From: Bifidobacterium rousetti
GTDB lineage: Bacteria > Actinomycetota > Actinomycetes > Actinomycetales > Bifidobacteriaceae
Direction of reading: 5' to 3'
Assembly (NCBI RefSeq): GCF_008698235.1
Contig: NZ_PEBH01000003.1
Location: 1 to 54,765, forward strand
DNA: 54,765 nt
A model generated the notes under the pieces. It saw only the letters and a program-made list of their open reading frames with translations, had not been told where the DNA came from and did not search any database. The first letter of the stretch is position 1, and each line of letters starts with the position of its first letter. A program made the translations under genes and the position numbers. Positions 27,206-35,300 of the stretch are shown here, in pieces.

Positions 27206-27577
27206 TTACTTCGCCTTCTTTGCTCCGTACAGGGAACGACCCTGCTTGCGGTCCTTGACACCCTGGGTATCGAGCGCGCCACGCACGATGTGGTAACGCA
27301 CACCCGGCAGATCCTTCACACGGCCGCCGCGCACGAGCACGATGGAGTGCTCCTGCAGGTTGTGGCCCTCGCCCGGGATGTAGGCGGTGACTTCGATGCC
27401 GGAGGACAGGCGGACACGGGCGACCTTACGCAGTGCCGAGTTCGGCTTCTTCGGGGTGGTGGTGTAGACACGGGTGCACACGCCGCGACGCAGCGGGCTG
27501 CCCTTAAGCGCCAAAGTCTTCGACTTCTTCGGCTTCGGCGAACGTCCCTTACGGACGAGCTGTTCGATAGTAGGCAA
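27206..27577 (-). CDS. rpsL: 30S ribosomal protein S12
   Basis: S12 controls decoding accuracy at the A site. Its 123 aa have the conserved [11 protein letters not shown] start, the streptomycin-resistance region [17 protein letters not shown] with the usual lysine, and [13 protein letters not shown]. Nothing indicates a resistance allele. It is the first gene of the str operon and starts with ATG 27577. Confidence 0.99.
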   Translation of the reverse strand: MPTIEQLVRKGRSPKPKKSKTLALKGSPLRRGVCTRVYTTTPKKPNSALRKVARVRLSSGIEVTAYIPGEGHNLQEHSIVLVRGGRVKDLPGVRYHIVRGALDTQGVKDRKQGRSLYGAKKAK

Positions 27578-27780
27578 CTTGAATTCTCCGATTCAGTGTT
27601 ATCTCTTGCTTTCGTGAGGCCCGCTACGCCGTGGACCACACTCCCCCGATGCGCGTTCGAGCGCATCCGAATCGGAAAGTCAGCCACTGCCCACCGGCCC
27701 GATGGCCCGCTCGTCTCTCGCCGCCGCATTGCTGCGCGCGATCCATGCGATTCGCGGGATATCCCAGCCCGCATGCCTGT

Positions 27781-27809
27781 CACATAAGGCATGCCGCTGG
27801 CACACACAA
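27781..27809 (-). promoter_or_regulatory. Possible promoter of the str operon
   Basis: On the minus strand TTGTGT and TATGTG are spaced by 17 bases, about 200 bases before rpsL. The match is partial and the long leader is unexplained. The rest of 27578-27885 shows no gene. Confidence 0.3.
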
Positions 27810-27885
27810 ATGTCTAGAATACTTCCGCACGCGACAACGACACGCCGAAGTGCCCCGAATCGCTTTTCGGACCATGACAAACAAG

Positions 27886-27913
27886 AAACCCCGGGGCTTT
27901 CGCCTCGGGGTTT
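27886..27913 (-). terminator. Terminator of tRNA-His
   Basis: The 12-bp stem AAACCCCGGGGC / GCCTCGGGGTTT (one wobble, loop TTTC) begins 3 bases after the CCA end of the tRNA. A T-rich tract (TTTCTTGTTTG) follows on the minus strand. Confidence 0.85.
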
Positions 27914-27916
27914 CAG

Positions 27917-27992
27917 TGGGGTGGATAACGTGGCTCGAACACGCGACCTTCTGAACCACAATCAGATGCTCTACCAACTGAGCTATATCCAC
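27917..27992 (-). tRNA. tRNA-His (anticodon GTG)
   Basis: A full cloverleaf: acceptor GTGGATA/TATCCAC, D arm GCTC...GAGC, anticodon stem TCTGA/TCAGA around loop TTGTGGT, and T arm GCGTG-TTCGAGC-CACGT. The discriminator is C73 and CCA is encoded. A G precedes the acceptor stem (complement of base 27993), which gives the G-1:C73 pair special to tRNA-His. Confidence 0.98.
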
Positions 27993-28044
27993 CATGTGGC
28001 GCTCTCCTCAACCGGCTTGCGTCGGTGTTGGACAACGGGTGGAT

Positions 28045-28073
28045 ACTATACAGGAGTTTTCATCGCTGTCCAA
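28045..28073 (-). promoter_or_regulatory. Promoter of tRNA-His
   Basis: TTGGAC (28068-28073) and TATAGT (28045-28050) on the minus strand are separated by exactly 17 bases, about 50 bases before the tRNA. This is a good vegetative sigma-factor match. Confidence 0.75.
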
Positions 28074-28140
28074 CATCGGCGTGTCGCGTCCGTGAACGCG
28101 CGGTGAAATCACCGCTCCATGTTCGCTTGCCGCCCAGAAA

Positions 28141-28188
28141 GAACATACGAATGTTCGTTTTTGTTCAATTAGCACAATCCCCTTTAAT
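28141..28188 (+). promoter_or_regulatory. Palindrome plus promoter-like site of an orphan unit
   Basis: A GAACAT-ACGA-ATGTTC palindrome (28141-28156) is followed 4 bases later by TTGTTC (28161-28166). TTTAAT (28183-28188) follows after a 16-base spacer. That is an operator-like site next to a promoter reading rightwards, with no recognised gene behind it. Confidence 0.4.
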
Positions 28189-28190
28189 AC

Positions 28191-28505
28191 CTACTCCCAA
28201 TTAGGTTTCACCACCATGAAACCCATCAGTGACCGCGTGTCGATGTTCGGATCAACGGTATACTGCAAGTGAAGGCCGGAGTTTAAGATCGGCCGAGAAT
28301 TCGGCAGGTCGCAACGAGGCGCAGAACGTCGTAAGACCGCAGGCGCAACGCCTTCAAGATAATTGAATACGGCGATAACGATTCGCGAGCACGGTGAGGT
28401 CATACGGCGCAGGCGCCGGGCCGTGCACCATCCAACGATGTGTACTGTGTGAGCTGAAACGTCACGCGCCGCGCGTGACGAAGCGGATGAGGCGAAACGT
28501 TCCAT
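28191..28505 (-). CDS. Doubtful small ORF, no recognised family
   Basis: A 104-codon minus-strand frame with a strong AGGAGGTG sequence that is too close to the ATG (about 2 bases) for good initiation. The product is basic and Cys/Arg-rich, then ends in a more protein-like stretch (TVDPNIDTRSLMGFMVVKP). I recognise no domain. It is antisense to the candidate RNA unit. It could be a decayed gene remnant or a chance frame. Confidence 0.2.
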   Translation of the reverse strand: MERFASSASSRAARDVSAHTVHIVGWCTARRLRRMTSPCSRIVIAVFNYLEGVAPAVLRRSAPRCDLPNSRPILNSGLHLQYTVDPNIDTRSLMGFMVVKPNWE

Positions 28506-28566
28506 CACCTCCTTCCCCTATATCAGGCGGCCCCCGGAATTTTTCCCTTCGGTTCCGGGGGCCGCT
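28195..28566 (+). ncRNA. Candidate untranslated or small-peptide transcript
   Basis: From the predicted start after the 28183-28188 hexamer to the strong terminator at 28527-28570 is about 370 bases without a recognised gene. An 18-codon frame (MKPISDRVSMFGSTVYCK) starts near 28216 without a ribosome site. The sequence lacks the signatures of tmRNA, RNase P RNA and the signal-recognition RNA. Inference only. The rest of 27993-28687 is the tRNA promoter region and a tandem repeat. Confidence 0.25.
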
Positions 28567-28570
28567 TTTT
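28527..28570 (+). terminator. Strong rho-independent terminator with no obvious gene
   Basis: A perfect 13-bp stem GCGGCCCCCGGAA / TTCCGGGGGCCGC (28527-28539, 28553-28565) is followed by TTTTT on the plus strand. It implies rightward transcription from within 28000-28520. Confidence 0.85.
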
Positions 28571-28627
28571 GTCGTCCCCTGCCGTCCTTTGTCGTCCCTT
28601 GCCGTCCTTTGCCGTCTCTTGCCGTCC
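28568..28627. repeat. 20-bp tandem repeat, three copies
   Basis: Three head-to-tail copies: TTTGTCGTCCCCTGCCGTCC, then a copy with one change, then a copy with a few. Each is built of two similar 10-base halves. It lies between the orphan terminator and threonine aldolase. Confidence 0.85.
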
Positions 28628-28687
28628 GATCCGGCTCGTGGGCGCCGCAGTCGCCTTCCGACACATCCCGGGCATAGACTCGTGACC

Positions 28688-29713
28688 ATGCTTTCCTTCG
28701 AAAACGACTATTCGCGCGCCGCGCACCCCGCGATCCTCGACGCGCTCGCCCGCATCAACGACAACCTCTACCCCGGCTACGGCTCCGACCCGATCTGCGA
28801 GTCGGCCAAGGCGAAGATCCGCGCCGCCTGCGGCAAGCCGGACGCCGACGTGTGGTTCCTGGTCGGCGGCACCCAGACCAACCAGGTCGTCATCGACGCG
28901 ATCACCCCGCCCTACGCCGGCGTCGTCACCGTCACCTCGGGGCATCCGAACGTACACGAGGCCGGGGCGATCGAATACTCCGGGCACAAGGTGCTCACCC
29001 TCCCCCACCACGACGGCAGGATGGACGCCGACGAACTGGACGAGTACTGCGCCACGTTCTACGCGGACGGCAACCACGAGCACATGGTCTTCCCCGGATG
29101 CGTGTACGTCTCCATCTCCACCGAATACGGCACGATGTACACCAAGGCGGAGCTCGAGCATCTGGCCGAGGTCGCGCACCGATACGACATGCCGTTCTTC
29201 GTCGACGGCGCACGGCTCGGCTACGGACTGACCTCGACCGGATGCGACGTGACGCTGCCCGAACTCGCGGACATCTGCGACGTCCTGTACATCGGCGGAA
29301 CCAAGGTGGGCGCGATGTTCGGCGAGGCGGTCGTGTTCACGAAGCGCAATACGCCGAAGCACTTCCTGACGATCATCAAACAGCACGGCGCCCTGCTCGC
29401 CAAGGGCTTCCTGCTCGGCGTCCAGTTCGACACGCTGTTCACCGACGATCTGTACTTCCGCATCGCACGCAACGCCAACGAGCAGGCCGACCGCATCCGC
29501 AAGGCCCTGCGCGAGAAGGGTTACACGCTCACCTTCGAGGCGCCGACCAACCAGATCTTCGTCACGCTCGACCAGCCGACCATCGACCGGCTGTCGCGGC
29601 ATGTACGCCTCGGCTTCATGGAGAAGGCCGACGACACGCACACCGTGATGCGCATCTGCACCAGCTGGGCCACCACCGACGAGGAGACCGAGCAGCTCAT
29701 CGCGCTGCTGTAG
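28688..29713 (+). CDS. ltaE: Low-specificity L-threonine aldolase
   Basis: A PLP enzyme that splits L-threonine or allo-threonine into glycine and acetaldehyde. The 341-aa fold-type I protein begins MLSFENDYSRAAHPAILDAL and has the cofactor region GGTQTNQVVIDA, HVDGARLGYGL-type motif FVDGARLGYGL, and the PLP lysine in YIGGTKVGAMFGEAVVF. I chose ATG 28688. It has no Shine-Dalgarno sequence but a TAGACT -10-like hexamer 7 bases upstream, so a leaderless message is likely. Its last 17 bases overlap the end of the opposing glycosyltransferase gene. Confidence 0.9.
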   Translation: MLSFENDYSRAAHPAILDALARINDNLYPGYGSDPICESAKAKIRAACGKPDADVWFLVGGTQTNQVVIDAITPPYAGVVTVTSGHPNVHEAGAIEYSGHKVLTLPHHDGRMDADELDEYCATFYADGNHEHMVFPGCVYVSISTEYGTMYTKAELEHLAEVAHRYDMPFFVDGARLGYGLTSTGCDVTLPELADICDVLYIGGTKVGAMFGEAVVFTKRNTPKHFLTIIKQHGALLAKGFLLGVQFDTLFTDDLYFRIARNANEQADRIRKALREKGYTLTFEAPTNQIFVTLDQPTIDRLSRHVRLGFMEKADDTHTVMRICTSWATTDEETEQLIALL

Positions 29714-30896
29714 CCTTCGCGTCGATCGCCTCGCGCTCCATGTCGACGAATTTGTGGACGGACGCCTCGACCGAATAGTGCTCGCGCGTGTGGGTCGCGT
29801 ACCGTGCGCCCCACCGCGCGAGTTCGGCCGGATGGTCGATCCACCAGTCGATGCGCCGGGCGAGCATCGCCGCGTCACGCACCGGGAAGAGCGACTCGTC
29901 GAGCAGCGCGAACTGGCTCGCCGCGGACAGTTCCGATGCGGCGATCACCGGCACAAGGCCGCTCGCCATCGCCTCGATGACGCTCACCGACTCGATGTCC
30001 GCGATCGAGCAGTGCACGAACAGATCGCATGATCGCAGCAGCGCCGGCATGTCCGCGTTGTTGTGGAAGCCGATGTCGGCCCTGCGCTTGAGACGGCGGT
30101 TCGCGCGGAACGTGAGATAGTGCTTGAGCGGGCCCGTGCCGGCGATGATCAGCTGGATGTCGCTGGCGTGCCGGCTCATCGAGATCGCCTTGATGAGCGT
30201 GATCTGGTCCTTCTCGTGCGCGAGACGGCCGGACGCGACGACACGGAACGGCACACGCGCGGGGGCCTGCGGGTCGACGGGCTCACGGGCGGTGAAACGC
30301 GGCGAATACCCGTTCGAGATCACGTGCATCACACCGCGGTAGCCGTGCTCACGCAGCAGGCTCGCGGTCATCTCGGTGGGCGTGTGAATGTGGTCCACCC
30401 GCTTGTACAGCCACTGGCGGAACAGCCAGTACAGGAACTTCTCCATGCCGGGGATGTAGCGCAGGGGCCCCGCCGAATACAGCACGTTCTCCGGCTGCAG
30501 GTGGAATCCCGCGGTCACGGGGATGCCCATCTGCCGGGCGACCTTCGCGGCGCGGCGGCCGAACTTGAACGGCATGTAGATGTGCACGACGTCGACGCCC
30601 CGGAACGCGGTGCGGAACAGCGTGTCGCTGGGCTCGGCGAACTGCATCTGCTGCTTGGCCGCGACCCACGAGACCAGTGGCACCTTGTTCACACGTGCGG
30701 GGTAATCGGGCGCGCCGATGCCGACGAGCCTGACGTGATGCCCCTGCCGTTTCAGCTCGGCGGCCCACTGCAACGCCGAATTGGACGTGCCGTTGCCCTG
30801 GTTGCCGACCGTGTCCACCACCAGCGCGATGGTCAGCGGACGGTCGATGCGCTCCTCATGGTCTTCTTCGATTGCTTCGATTGCGCGTTCTCGCAT
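29697..30896 (-). CDS. GT4-family glycosyltransferase
   Basis: This 399-aa GT-B fold enzyme transfers a sugar from a nucleotide donor. The N-terminal Rossmann half starts ALVVDTVGNQGNGTSNSA. The donor-binding half carries VVASGRLAHEKDQITLIKAI, IAGTGPLKHYL, and the EX7E-type motif in SIADIESVSVIEAMASGLVPV. Related proteins make glycolipids or cell-wall glycans; the acceptor is not deducible. There is no signal peptide, so it acts on the cytoplasmic face. It lies 30 bases after the aminotransferase gene in the same direction, and GGAG precedes ATG 30896. Confidence 0.85.
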   Translation of the reverse strand: MRERAIEAIEEDHEERIDRPLTIALVVDTVGNQGNGTSNSALQWAAELKRQGHHVRLVGIGAPDYPARVNKVPLVSWVAAKQQMQFAEPSDTLFRTAFRGVDVVHIYMPFKFGRRAAKVARQMGIPVTAGFHLQPENVLYSAGPLRYIPGMEKFLYWLFRQWLYKRVDHIHTPTEMTASLLREHGYRGVMHVISNGYSPRFTAREPVDPQAPARVPFRVVASGRLAHEKDQITLIKAISMSRHASDIQLIIAGTGPLKHYLTFRANRRLKRRADIGFHNNADMPALLRSCDLFVHCSIADIESVSVIEAMASGLVPVIAASELSAASQFALLDESLFPVRDAAMLARRIDWWIDHPAELARWGARYATHTREHYSVEASVHKFVDMEREAIDAKATAAR

Positions 30897-30925
30897 TGCT
30901 CCATATTACGACCGCCGGGACAAGG

Positions 30926-32125
30926 CTACGACTGTCGGACGGCGCGGGTGATGTGCGAGACGGCCTCGTAGAGGTCGGCCTCCGGCTTCAGGAGGCTGAA
31001 TCGGACGAAGCCGTCGGAGTGCGGACCGAAGCAGGAGCCCGGCATGACGGCGACGCCGGCGTGTTCGAGCAGCCATGCGGTGAACTCGTCGGAGGTGCCG
31101 TGGCCTTCGGGGACGCGCGCCCAGAGGAACAGGCCGCCGTGCACGTCGGCGACGTCGAATCCGGCCTCCTTGAGACCCTGCGCGAGCACCTTGGCGCGAT
31201 GGCCGTAGGTGGCGGCCAGCGCGTCGACCGATCGCAGGTCGCTGTTCAGGGCCACGGCACCGGCCTGCTGGATGACGCTGGGCGCGAGCACGGTGGTCTG
31301 GTTGTGCACGGCCTTGGCGGCGGCGACGATCTTCCGGTTGCCGGCGATCCATCCGCCGCGCCACCCCGCCACCATGAACATCTTCGACAGGGAGCCGAGT
31401 TCGACCGCCACGTCGGCGGCGCTCGGCGTGGCGAGGACGCTGGGGCTCGGCTCGGCGCCGAATTCGATGCCGGCGTAGGCGAAGTCGTTCATGATCGCAA
31501 AACGGTGCTCGTGGGCGAGCGCCACGGCCCGCTCGTAGAACCCGGCCGTGGCGACGGCTCCGGTGGGGTTGTTCGGGTAGTTGAGGATCAGGAGCTTGGC
31601 GCGGTCCCACAACGCCGGATCGACGGCGTCGAGGTCGGGCAGGTACCCGTGCGCCGGATCAGCGGGGATCGTCTCGAACACGCCGCCGGCGACGGCCGTG
31701 GACCCCTCGTACTGCGGATAGTACGGGTCGACGGCCACGACGACGTGGCCCTCGTCGATCAGCGCCTCGATCACCGTGGAGATGCCGACCGAAGCGCCGG
31801 CGACGGCGAGGATCTGCGATCGCGTGTCGAGCGTGACGCCGTACCGGTTCGCATACCATCCGCGGATCGCGTCGAGATAGGCGGGGATGCCGCCGAACGC
31901 GGGATAGCGGAAGTAGGAAGGGTCGTGCGCGGCGTGGGCGAGCGCGTCCTGCATGAACGCGGGCGGCGCGCCGTCGGGATTGCCCTTGGACAGGTCGATG
32001 ATGCGGTGTCCGGCCCGGACTGCGGCTGCGGCGCGCGCGTCGGCCTCGGCGAACGGGTTCGGCGGCAGGCGCCTCGCCCTGTGTGCGATCAGTGTGTCGA
32101 TGATCCGCGGATCGCCGGTCCCCAT
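30926..32125 (-). CDS. Class I/II PLP-dependent aminotransferase
   Basis: This 399-aa fold-type I transaminase has the substrate-arm region LSKGNPDGAPP, NYPNNPTGAVA, FAYAGIEF and the PLP lysine in SLSKMFMVAGWRGGW, and the carboxylate-binding arginine in GFVRFSLL. The pattern is close to the alanine/aspartate/LL-diaminopimelate group, so the substrate is open. ATG 32125 has AGGGGA upstream. The 235 bases before purT contain only a short repeated TATAGCCGC motif near 32286. Confidence 0.88.
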   Translation of the reverse strand: MGTGDPRIIDTLIAHRARRLPPNPFAEADARAAAAVRAGHRIIDLSKGNPDGAPPAFMQDALAHAAHDPSYFRYPAFGGIPAYLDAIRGWYANRYGVTLDTRSQILAVAGASVGISTVIEALIDEGHVVVAVDPYYPQYEGSTAVAGGVFETIPADPAHGYLPDLDAVDPALWDRAKLLILNYPNNPTGAVATAGFYERAVALAHEHRFAIMNDFAYAGIEFGAEPSPSVLATPSAADVAVELGSLSKMFMVAGWRGGWIAGNRKIVAAAKAVHNQTTVLAPSVIQQAGAVALNSDLRSVDALAATYGHRAKVLAQGLKEAGFDVADVHGGLFLWARVPEGHGTSDEFTAWLLEHAGVAVMPGSCFGPHSDGFVRFSLLKPEADLYEAVSHITRAVRQS

Positions 32126-32360
32126 GACGTTCCCCTCGATTGTCCCCTTGGCGGTCAGGCCATTTGCCGCCCGGCCGCCGCTTCGTCATTTGAAAACGTT
32201 GGCCCGATCGTGTTTCCCCCGATCGGTGATTTCCACGATACGGACGTCGCCACCGGCATACAAGGGCGTGTCTATACGCAATGCTTATAGCCGCCTATAG
32301 CCGCTCACGGCCGTCGTGGGTTCCGTCACCAAGTTCTATGGGCGATGCGAGAATGTGCCC

Positions 32361-33665
32361 ATGACCGATAACGCACAGATTCCCAACGATTCCGTTTCCC
32401 CCACGCGCGCATCCGATCCGGCGGACCGCGTGCTGGGCACGCCGCTCGGCGACCGTCCGACGCGCGTGCTGTTCCTCGGCTCGGGCGAGCTCGGCAAGGA
32501 GGTCACGATCGAGCTGATGCGCCTCGGCGCGTGGGTGTGCGCGGCCGATTCGTACGAGGGCGCGCCGGCGCAGCAGGTCGCGCACGAACGCCGCGTGCTG
32601 GACATGGCGAACGCCGACGAATTGCGCGCCCTGTTCGATGAGGTTCGCCCGGACATCGTCGTGCCGGAGGTCGAGGCGATCGCCACCTCAGAGCTCGCGG
32701 ATGCGGCCGCCCGTGGCGTTCAGGTGGTGCCGAGCGCCGAGATCGCGGCGATCTGCATGGACCGCGAGCGTCTGCGCGTGCTCGCCCACGAGGAGCTGGG
32801 GCTGCCGACCACCCCGTACCGGTTCGCCGGATCGTTGGCCGAGCTGCGCGAGGGTGCCGGGAAGGTCGGCTATCCGTGCGTGGTCAAGCCGGTGATGAGC
32901 TCGTCCGGCCACGGCCAGTCGGTCGTGCGTTCGGCCGATGCGATTGACGCGGCGTGGACCGAGGCGCAGGAGGGCCGCCGCGCCGCCGGCGAGGGTGACG
33001 TGTCACGCGTGATCGTCGAGGCGCTGGCCCCGCTGGATTACGAGCTGACCGTGCTGACGGTCTCGTCGTCGGCCGGGATCGTGACGTGCGCACCTATCGG
33101 CCAGCGTCAGGAGTCGGGCGATTACCGCGAGTCGTGGCAGCCGGCCGCGGCCGCGGAGTCCGTGCTCGCCGAGGCGGGGCGCATCGCGCGCGCGGCCGTC
33201 GAGGGACTGGTCGCCAAGGCGAAGGCGAGCGGCGAAACCGGCTGGGGTGTGTTCGGCGTGGAGCTGTTCGTGCTGACCGACGGCCGCGTGCTGTTCAACG
33301 AGGTCTCCCCCCGCCCGCATGACACGGGCATGGTGACGATGGCCTCGCAGCGTCTGAGCGAGTTCGCGCTGCACGCCCGTGCGATCCTGGGTCTGCCGGT
33401 CACCGAGGGGCATGTGGCGCTGGCCTTGCCGGCCGGTGCCGTCGCGGCGAGCCACGCGATCGTCGTCGCCGGCGACGGCGAGGCGGAGTTCTCCGGTCTG
33501 GCCGGGGCGCTGGCCGAACCGGGCACCGACCTGCGCATCTTCGCCAAGCCCGAGGTGCATGGCCACCGACGCATGGCGGTGGCGCTGGCGATCGGCGACT
33601 CCGAAGCGGATGCGCGTGAGCGGGCCGCGCATGTGGCCGACGCGCTGACGATCGACGTGCGCTGA
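32361..33665 (+). CDS. purT: Formate-dependent GAR transformylase
   Basis: PurT makes formyl-GAR from GAR, formate and ATP, the folate-free third step of purine synthesis. The 434-aa ATP-grasp protein has LFLGSGELGKEVTIELMRLG, PEVEAIAT, YPCVVKPVMSSSGHGQS, GWGVFGVELFV and FNEVSPRPHDTGMVT. ATG 32361 is used. It lacks a Shine-Dalgarno sequence but has GAGAAT 6 bases upstream, so it may be leaderless. A roughly 30-residue N-terminal tail precedes the domain. No purN is visible in the window. Confidence 0.95.
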   Translation: MTDNAQIPNDSVSPTRASDPADRVLGTPLGDRPTRVLFLGSGELGKEVTIELMRLGAWVCAADSYEGAPAQQVAHERRVLDMANADELRALFDEVRPDIVVPEVEAIATSELADAAARGVQVVPSAEIAAICMDRERLRVLAHEELGLPTTPYRFAGSLAELREGAGKVGYPCVVKPVMSSSGHGQSVVRSADAIDAAWTEAQEGRRAAGEGDVSRVIVEALAPLDYELTVLTVSSSAGIVTCAPIGQRQESGDYRESWQPAAAAESVLAEAGRIARAAVEGLVAKAKASGETGWGVFGVELFVLTDGRVLFNEVSPRPHDTGMVTMASQRLSEFALHARAILGLPVTEGHVALALPAGAVAASHAIVVAGDGEAEFSGLAGALAEPGTDLRIFAKPEVHGHRRMAVALAIGDSEADARERAAHVADALTIDVR

Positions 33666-33686
33666 ATCCCGTTTCATGAACCATGA

Positions 33687-33728
33687 AAACCGTCCTGCGA
33701 CCGATAATGGTCACAGGACGGTTTCTGT
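33687..33728 (+). terminator. Terminator after purT
   Basis: The 11-bp stem AAACCGTCCTG / CAGGACGGTTT (33687-33697, 33714-33724) with a nested GACC/GGTC is followed by CTGTTT. It separates purT from the VOC gene. Confidence 0.75.
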
Positions 33729-33762
33729 TTCGGGGGCCGTCACGACCACAAGGAGGTTCGTC

Positions 33763-34128
33763 ATGATCGATCACATCGGACTGTTCGTCGCCGACGCGAA
33801 CGAGCGCGCGGGGTTCTACGCCAAGCTGCTGTCCCCGCTGGGCTATGAGAAGAAGCACGAGTTCCCGGGCGCGGTGTGCTTCGCCAACGCCGAGGACGGC
33901 GACAGCGTGTGGCTGGAGTCGCCGAAGGACGGCAACCCCGTGGTGCCGACCCATGTCGCGTTCCGAGCCAAGGACGAGGACGCGATCAAGGCGTTCCATG
34001 AGGCGGGTCTCGCCGCCGGCGGCGTCGACAACGGCCAGCCCGGACCGCGTCCGAACTACGGCCCGACCTACTACGCCGCGTTCATCCACGACCCGGACGG
34101 CAATAACATCGAGGCGATGCTGCGTTGA
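33763..34128 (+). CDS. VOC (glyoxalase/bleomycin-resistance fold) protein
   Basis: A 121-aa protein of one VOC unit: two beta-alpha-beta-beta-beta modules, with MIDHIGLFVADANERAGFYAKLL at the start and FIHDPDGNNIEAML at the end, the usual metal-binding His/Glu positions. The family covers lyases, isomerases and dioxygenases, so the reaction is unknown. ATG 33763 has a strong AAGGAGG upstream. It has its own unit between two hairpins and is not coupled to purT or purC. Confidence 0.88.
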   Translation: MIDHIGLFVADANERAGFYAKLLSPLGYEKKHEFPGAVCFANAEDGDSVWLESPKDGNPVVPTHVAFRAKDEDAIKAFHEAGLAAGGVDNGQPGPRPNYGPTYYAAFIHDPDGNNIEAMLR

Positions 34129-34141
34129 CGCTTGCGCGCCG

Positions 34142-34306
34142 TTGCAGCGAATCATTCTCACTAACAAAAGTGTGAGGATTGACGCGTCGTCAATCGCACA
34201 TAACAAACGAACAAACGCTGGAATCCCAACGATTCCGGCGTTTGTTCGCTTGTGTGATCATGTGAGTTAGGCTCACACATTCGTTATTGAGAATGATTCG
34301 CTGCAA
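34142..34306. repeat. 165-bp imperfect inverted repeat
   Basis: The outer 19 bases match perfectly (TTGCAGCGAATCATTCTCA at 34142-34160 against 34288-34306). The next 16 pair with three mismatches, and the inner arms (TAACAAACGAACAAACGC side against GCGTTTGTTCGCTTGTG) pair more loosely around a GGAATC-CCAAC-GATTCC tip. It is AT-richer than its surroundings and ends about 90 bases before purC. It resembles a MITE or a long terminator. No target duplication is obvious. Confidence 0.8.
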
Positions 34307-34395
34307 GCCCCTGCCGCTGTGTGTTGCATGTAGCCGCCGGTTGGTACCCTTTTACCGTTAAGTTCACCCAGAATTCCACTCCTGAAAGGCGAGTA

Positions 34396-35148
34396 ATGGA
34401 GAAACTGGAAAAGCTCTACGAGGGCAAGGCCAAGCAACTGTACGCAACCGACGATCCGGAGGTCCTCTGGGTCGAGTACAAGAACACCGCCACCGCGGGC
34501 GACGGCGAGAAGAAGGAGGACTTCACCGGCAAGGGCCGTCTGAACAACCTCATCACCACCATCATCTTCGACCTGCTCAAGAAGCGCGGCATCGACAGCC
34601 ACCTCATCAAGCGCGTGAACGCCACCGGCCAGCTGGTGCGCAAGGTGAACATGTTCCCGCTGGAGATCGTGCTTCGCAACACCGCCGCCGGCCATTTCTG
34701 CTCGCGTCTCGGCGTCGAGGAGGGCCTGCCGCTCAAGGAGCCAGTGCTCGAGTACTTCCTGAAGAACGACGACCTGCATGACCCGTTCGTCAACGACGAC
34801 GACCTCGTCGCCCTGAACGTGTGCACCCGTGAGGATCTTGCCGAGATCGCCCCGCTGGCGCGCAGGATCAACGAGGCCCTCATCGAGATCTTCGCGAAGA
34901 TCGACGTCAAGCTGGTCGACTTCAAGATCGAGATGGGACGTGCCTCGGACGGCACGCTGCTGCTTGCCGACGAGATCACCCCGGACTCCTGCCGTCTGTG
35001 GGACCAGCGCGACCACTCCGGCAAGGTCGAGCACCTCGACAAGGACCTCTTCCGCCGCGGACTGGGCAGCATCATCCCGGCCTACGAGGAGATCGAGGAA
35101 CGCCTCGCCGAGCTCGCCAAGTCCGAGGGTATCGAAGTCGCCGAATGA
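34396..35148 (+). CDS. purC: SAICAR synthase
   Basis: PurC joins CAIR and aspartate with ATP to give SAICAR. The 250-aa protein begins [19 protein letters not shown] and carries [52 protein letters not shown] and the C-terminal helix. ATG 34396 has GAAAGGCGAG upstream. It is followed by a hairpin and then purL in the same direction. Confidence 0.98.
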   Translation: MEKLEKLYEGKAKQLYATDDPEVLWVEYKNTATAGDGEKKEDFTGKGRLNNLITTIIFDLLKKRGIDSHLIKRVNATGQLVRKVNMFPLEIVLRNTAAGHFCSRLGVEEGLPLKEPVLEYFLKNDDLHDPFVNDDDLVALNVCTREDLAEIAPLARRINEALIEIFAKIDVKLVDFKIEMGRASDGTLLLADEITPDSCRLWDQRDHSGKVEHLDKDLFRRGLGSIIPAYEEIEERLAELAKSEGIEVAE

Positions 35149-35157
35149 CGCGTTGAT

Positions 35158-35230
35158 CTGGCTTCCGCCGACGGAACCGTCGCATCCCGCAGGAGCGCAC
35201 GGTCCGGTGACGGAAGCCAGTTTTGGTTTT
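35158..35230 (+). terminator. Terminator/attenuator between purC and purL
   Basis: CTGGCTTCCG (35158-35167) pairs with CGGAAGCCAG (35211-35220), followed by TTTTGGTTTT. Inner CGACGG/CCGTCG-type segments can extend or compete. It should lower read-through into purL. Confidence 0.65.
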
Positions 35231-35300
35231 GCACGGCACCTTATCGTCCCTCTTTTTCGCAGAACAGTTTTCCGAATATCTTCCAGTGGAAAGGAACCCC

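Noticed and set aside
28141..28156. Second LexA box
   Set aside because: GAACAT-ACGA-ATGTTC has the half-sites in the wrong spacing; the actinobacterial site needs GAAC-N4-GTTC, as at 45893.
28195..28566. tmRNA, RNase P RNA or signal-recognition RNA
   Set aside because: The size would fit tmRNA or RNase P RNA, but none of the signature sequences (tRNA-like ends and tag frame, GAGGAAAGTC-type P4 strands, SRP tetraloop domain) is present.
28394..28687. Upstream extension of threonine aldolase
   Set aside because: The open frame would cross the strong terminator and the tandem repeat, and its translation is Pro/Arg-rich low complexity without family match.
34150..34306. Pair of true Zur boxes flanking the inverted repeat
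   Set aside because: Each end has only one good half (TGAGAAT); the other half (ATTCGCT) departs from the palindrome, so the match is probably a result of the inverted repeat itself.
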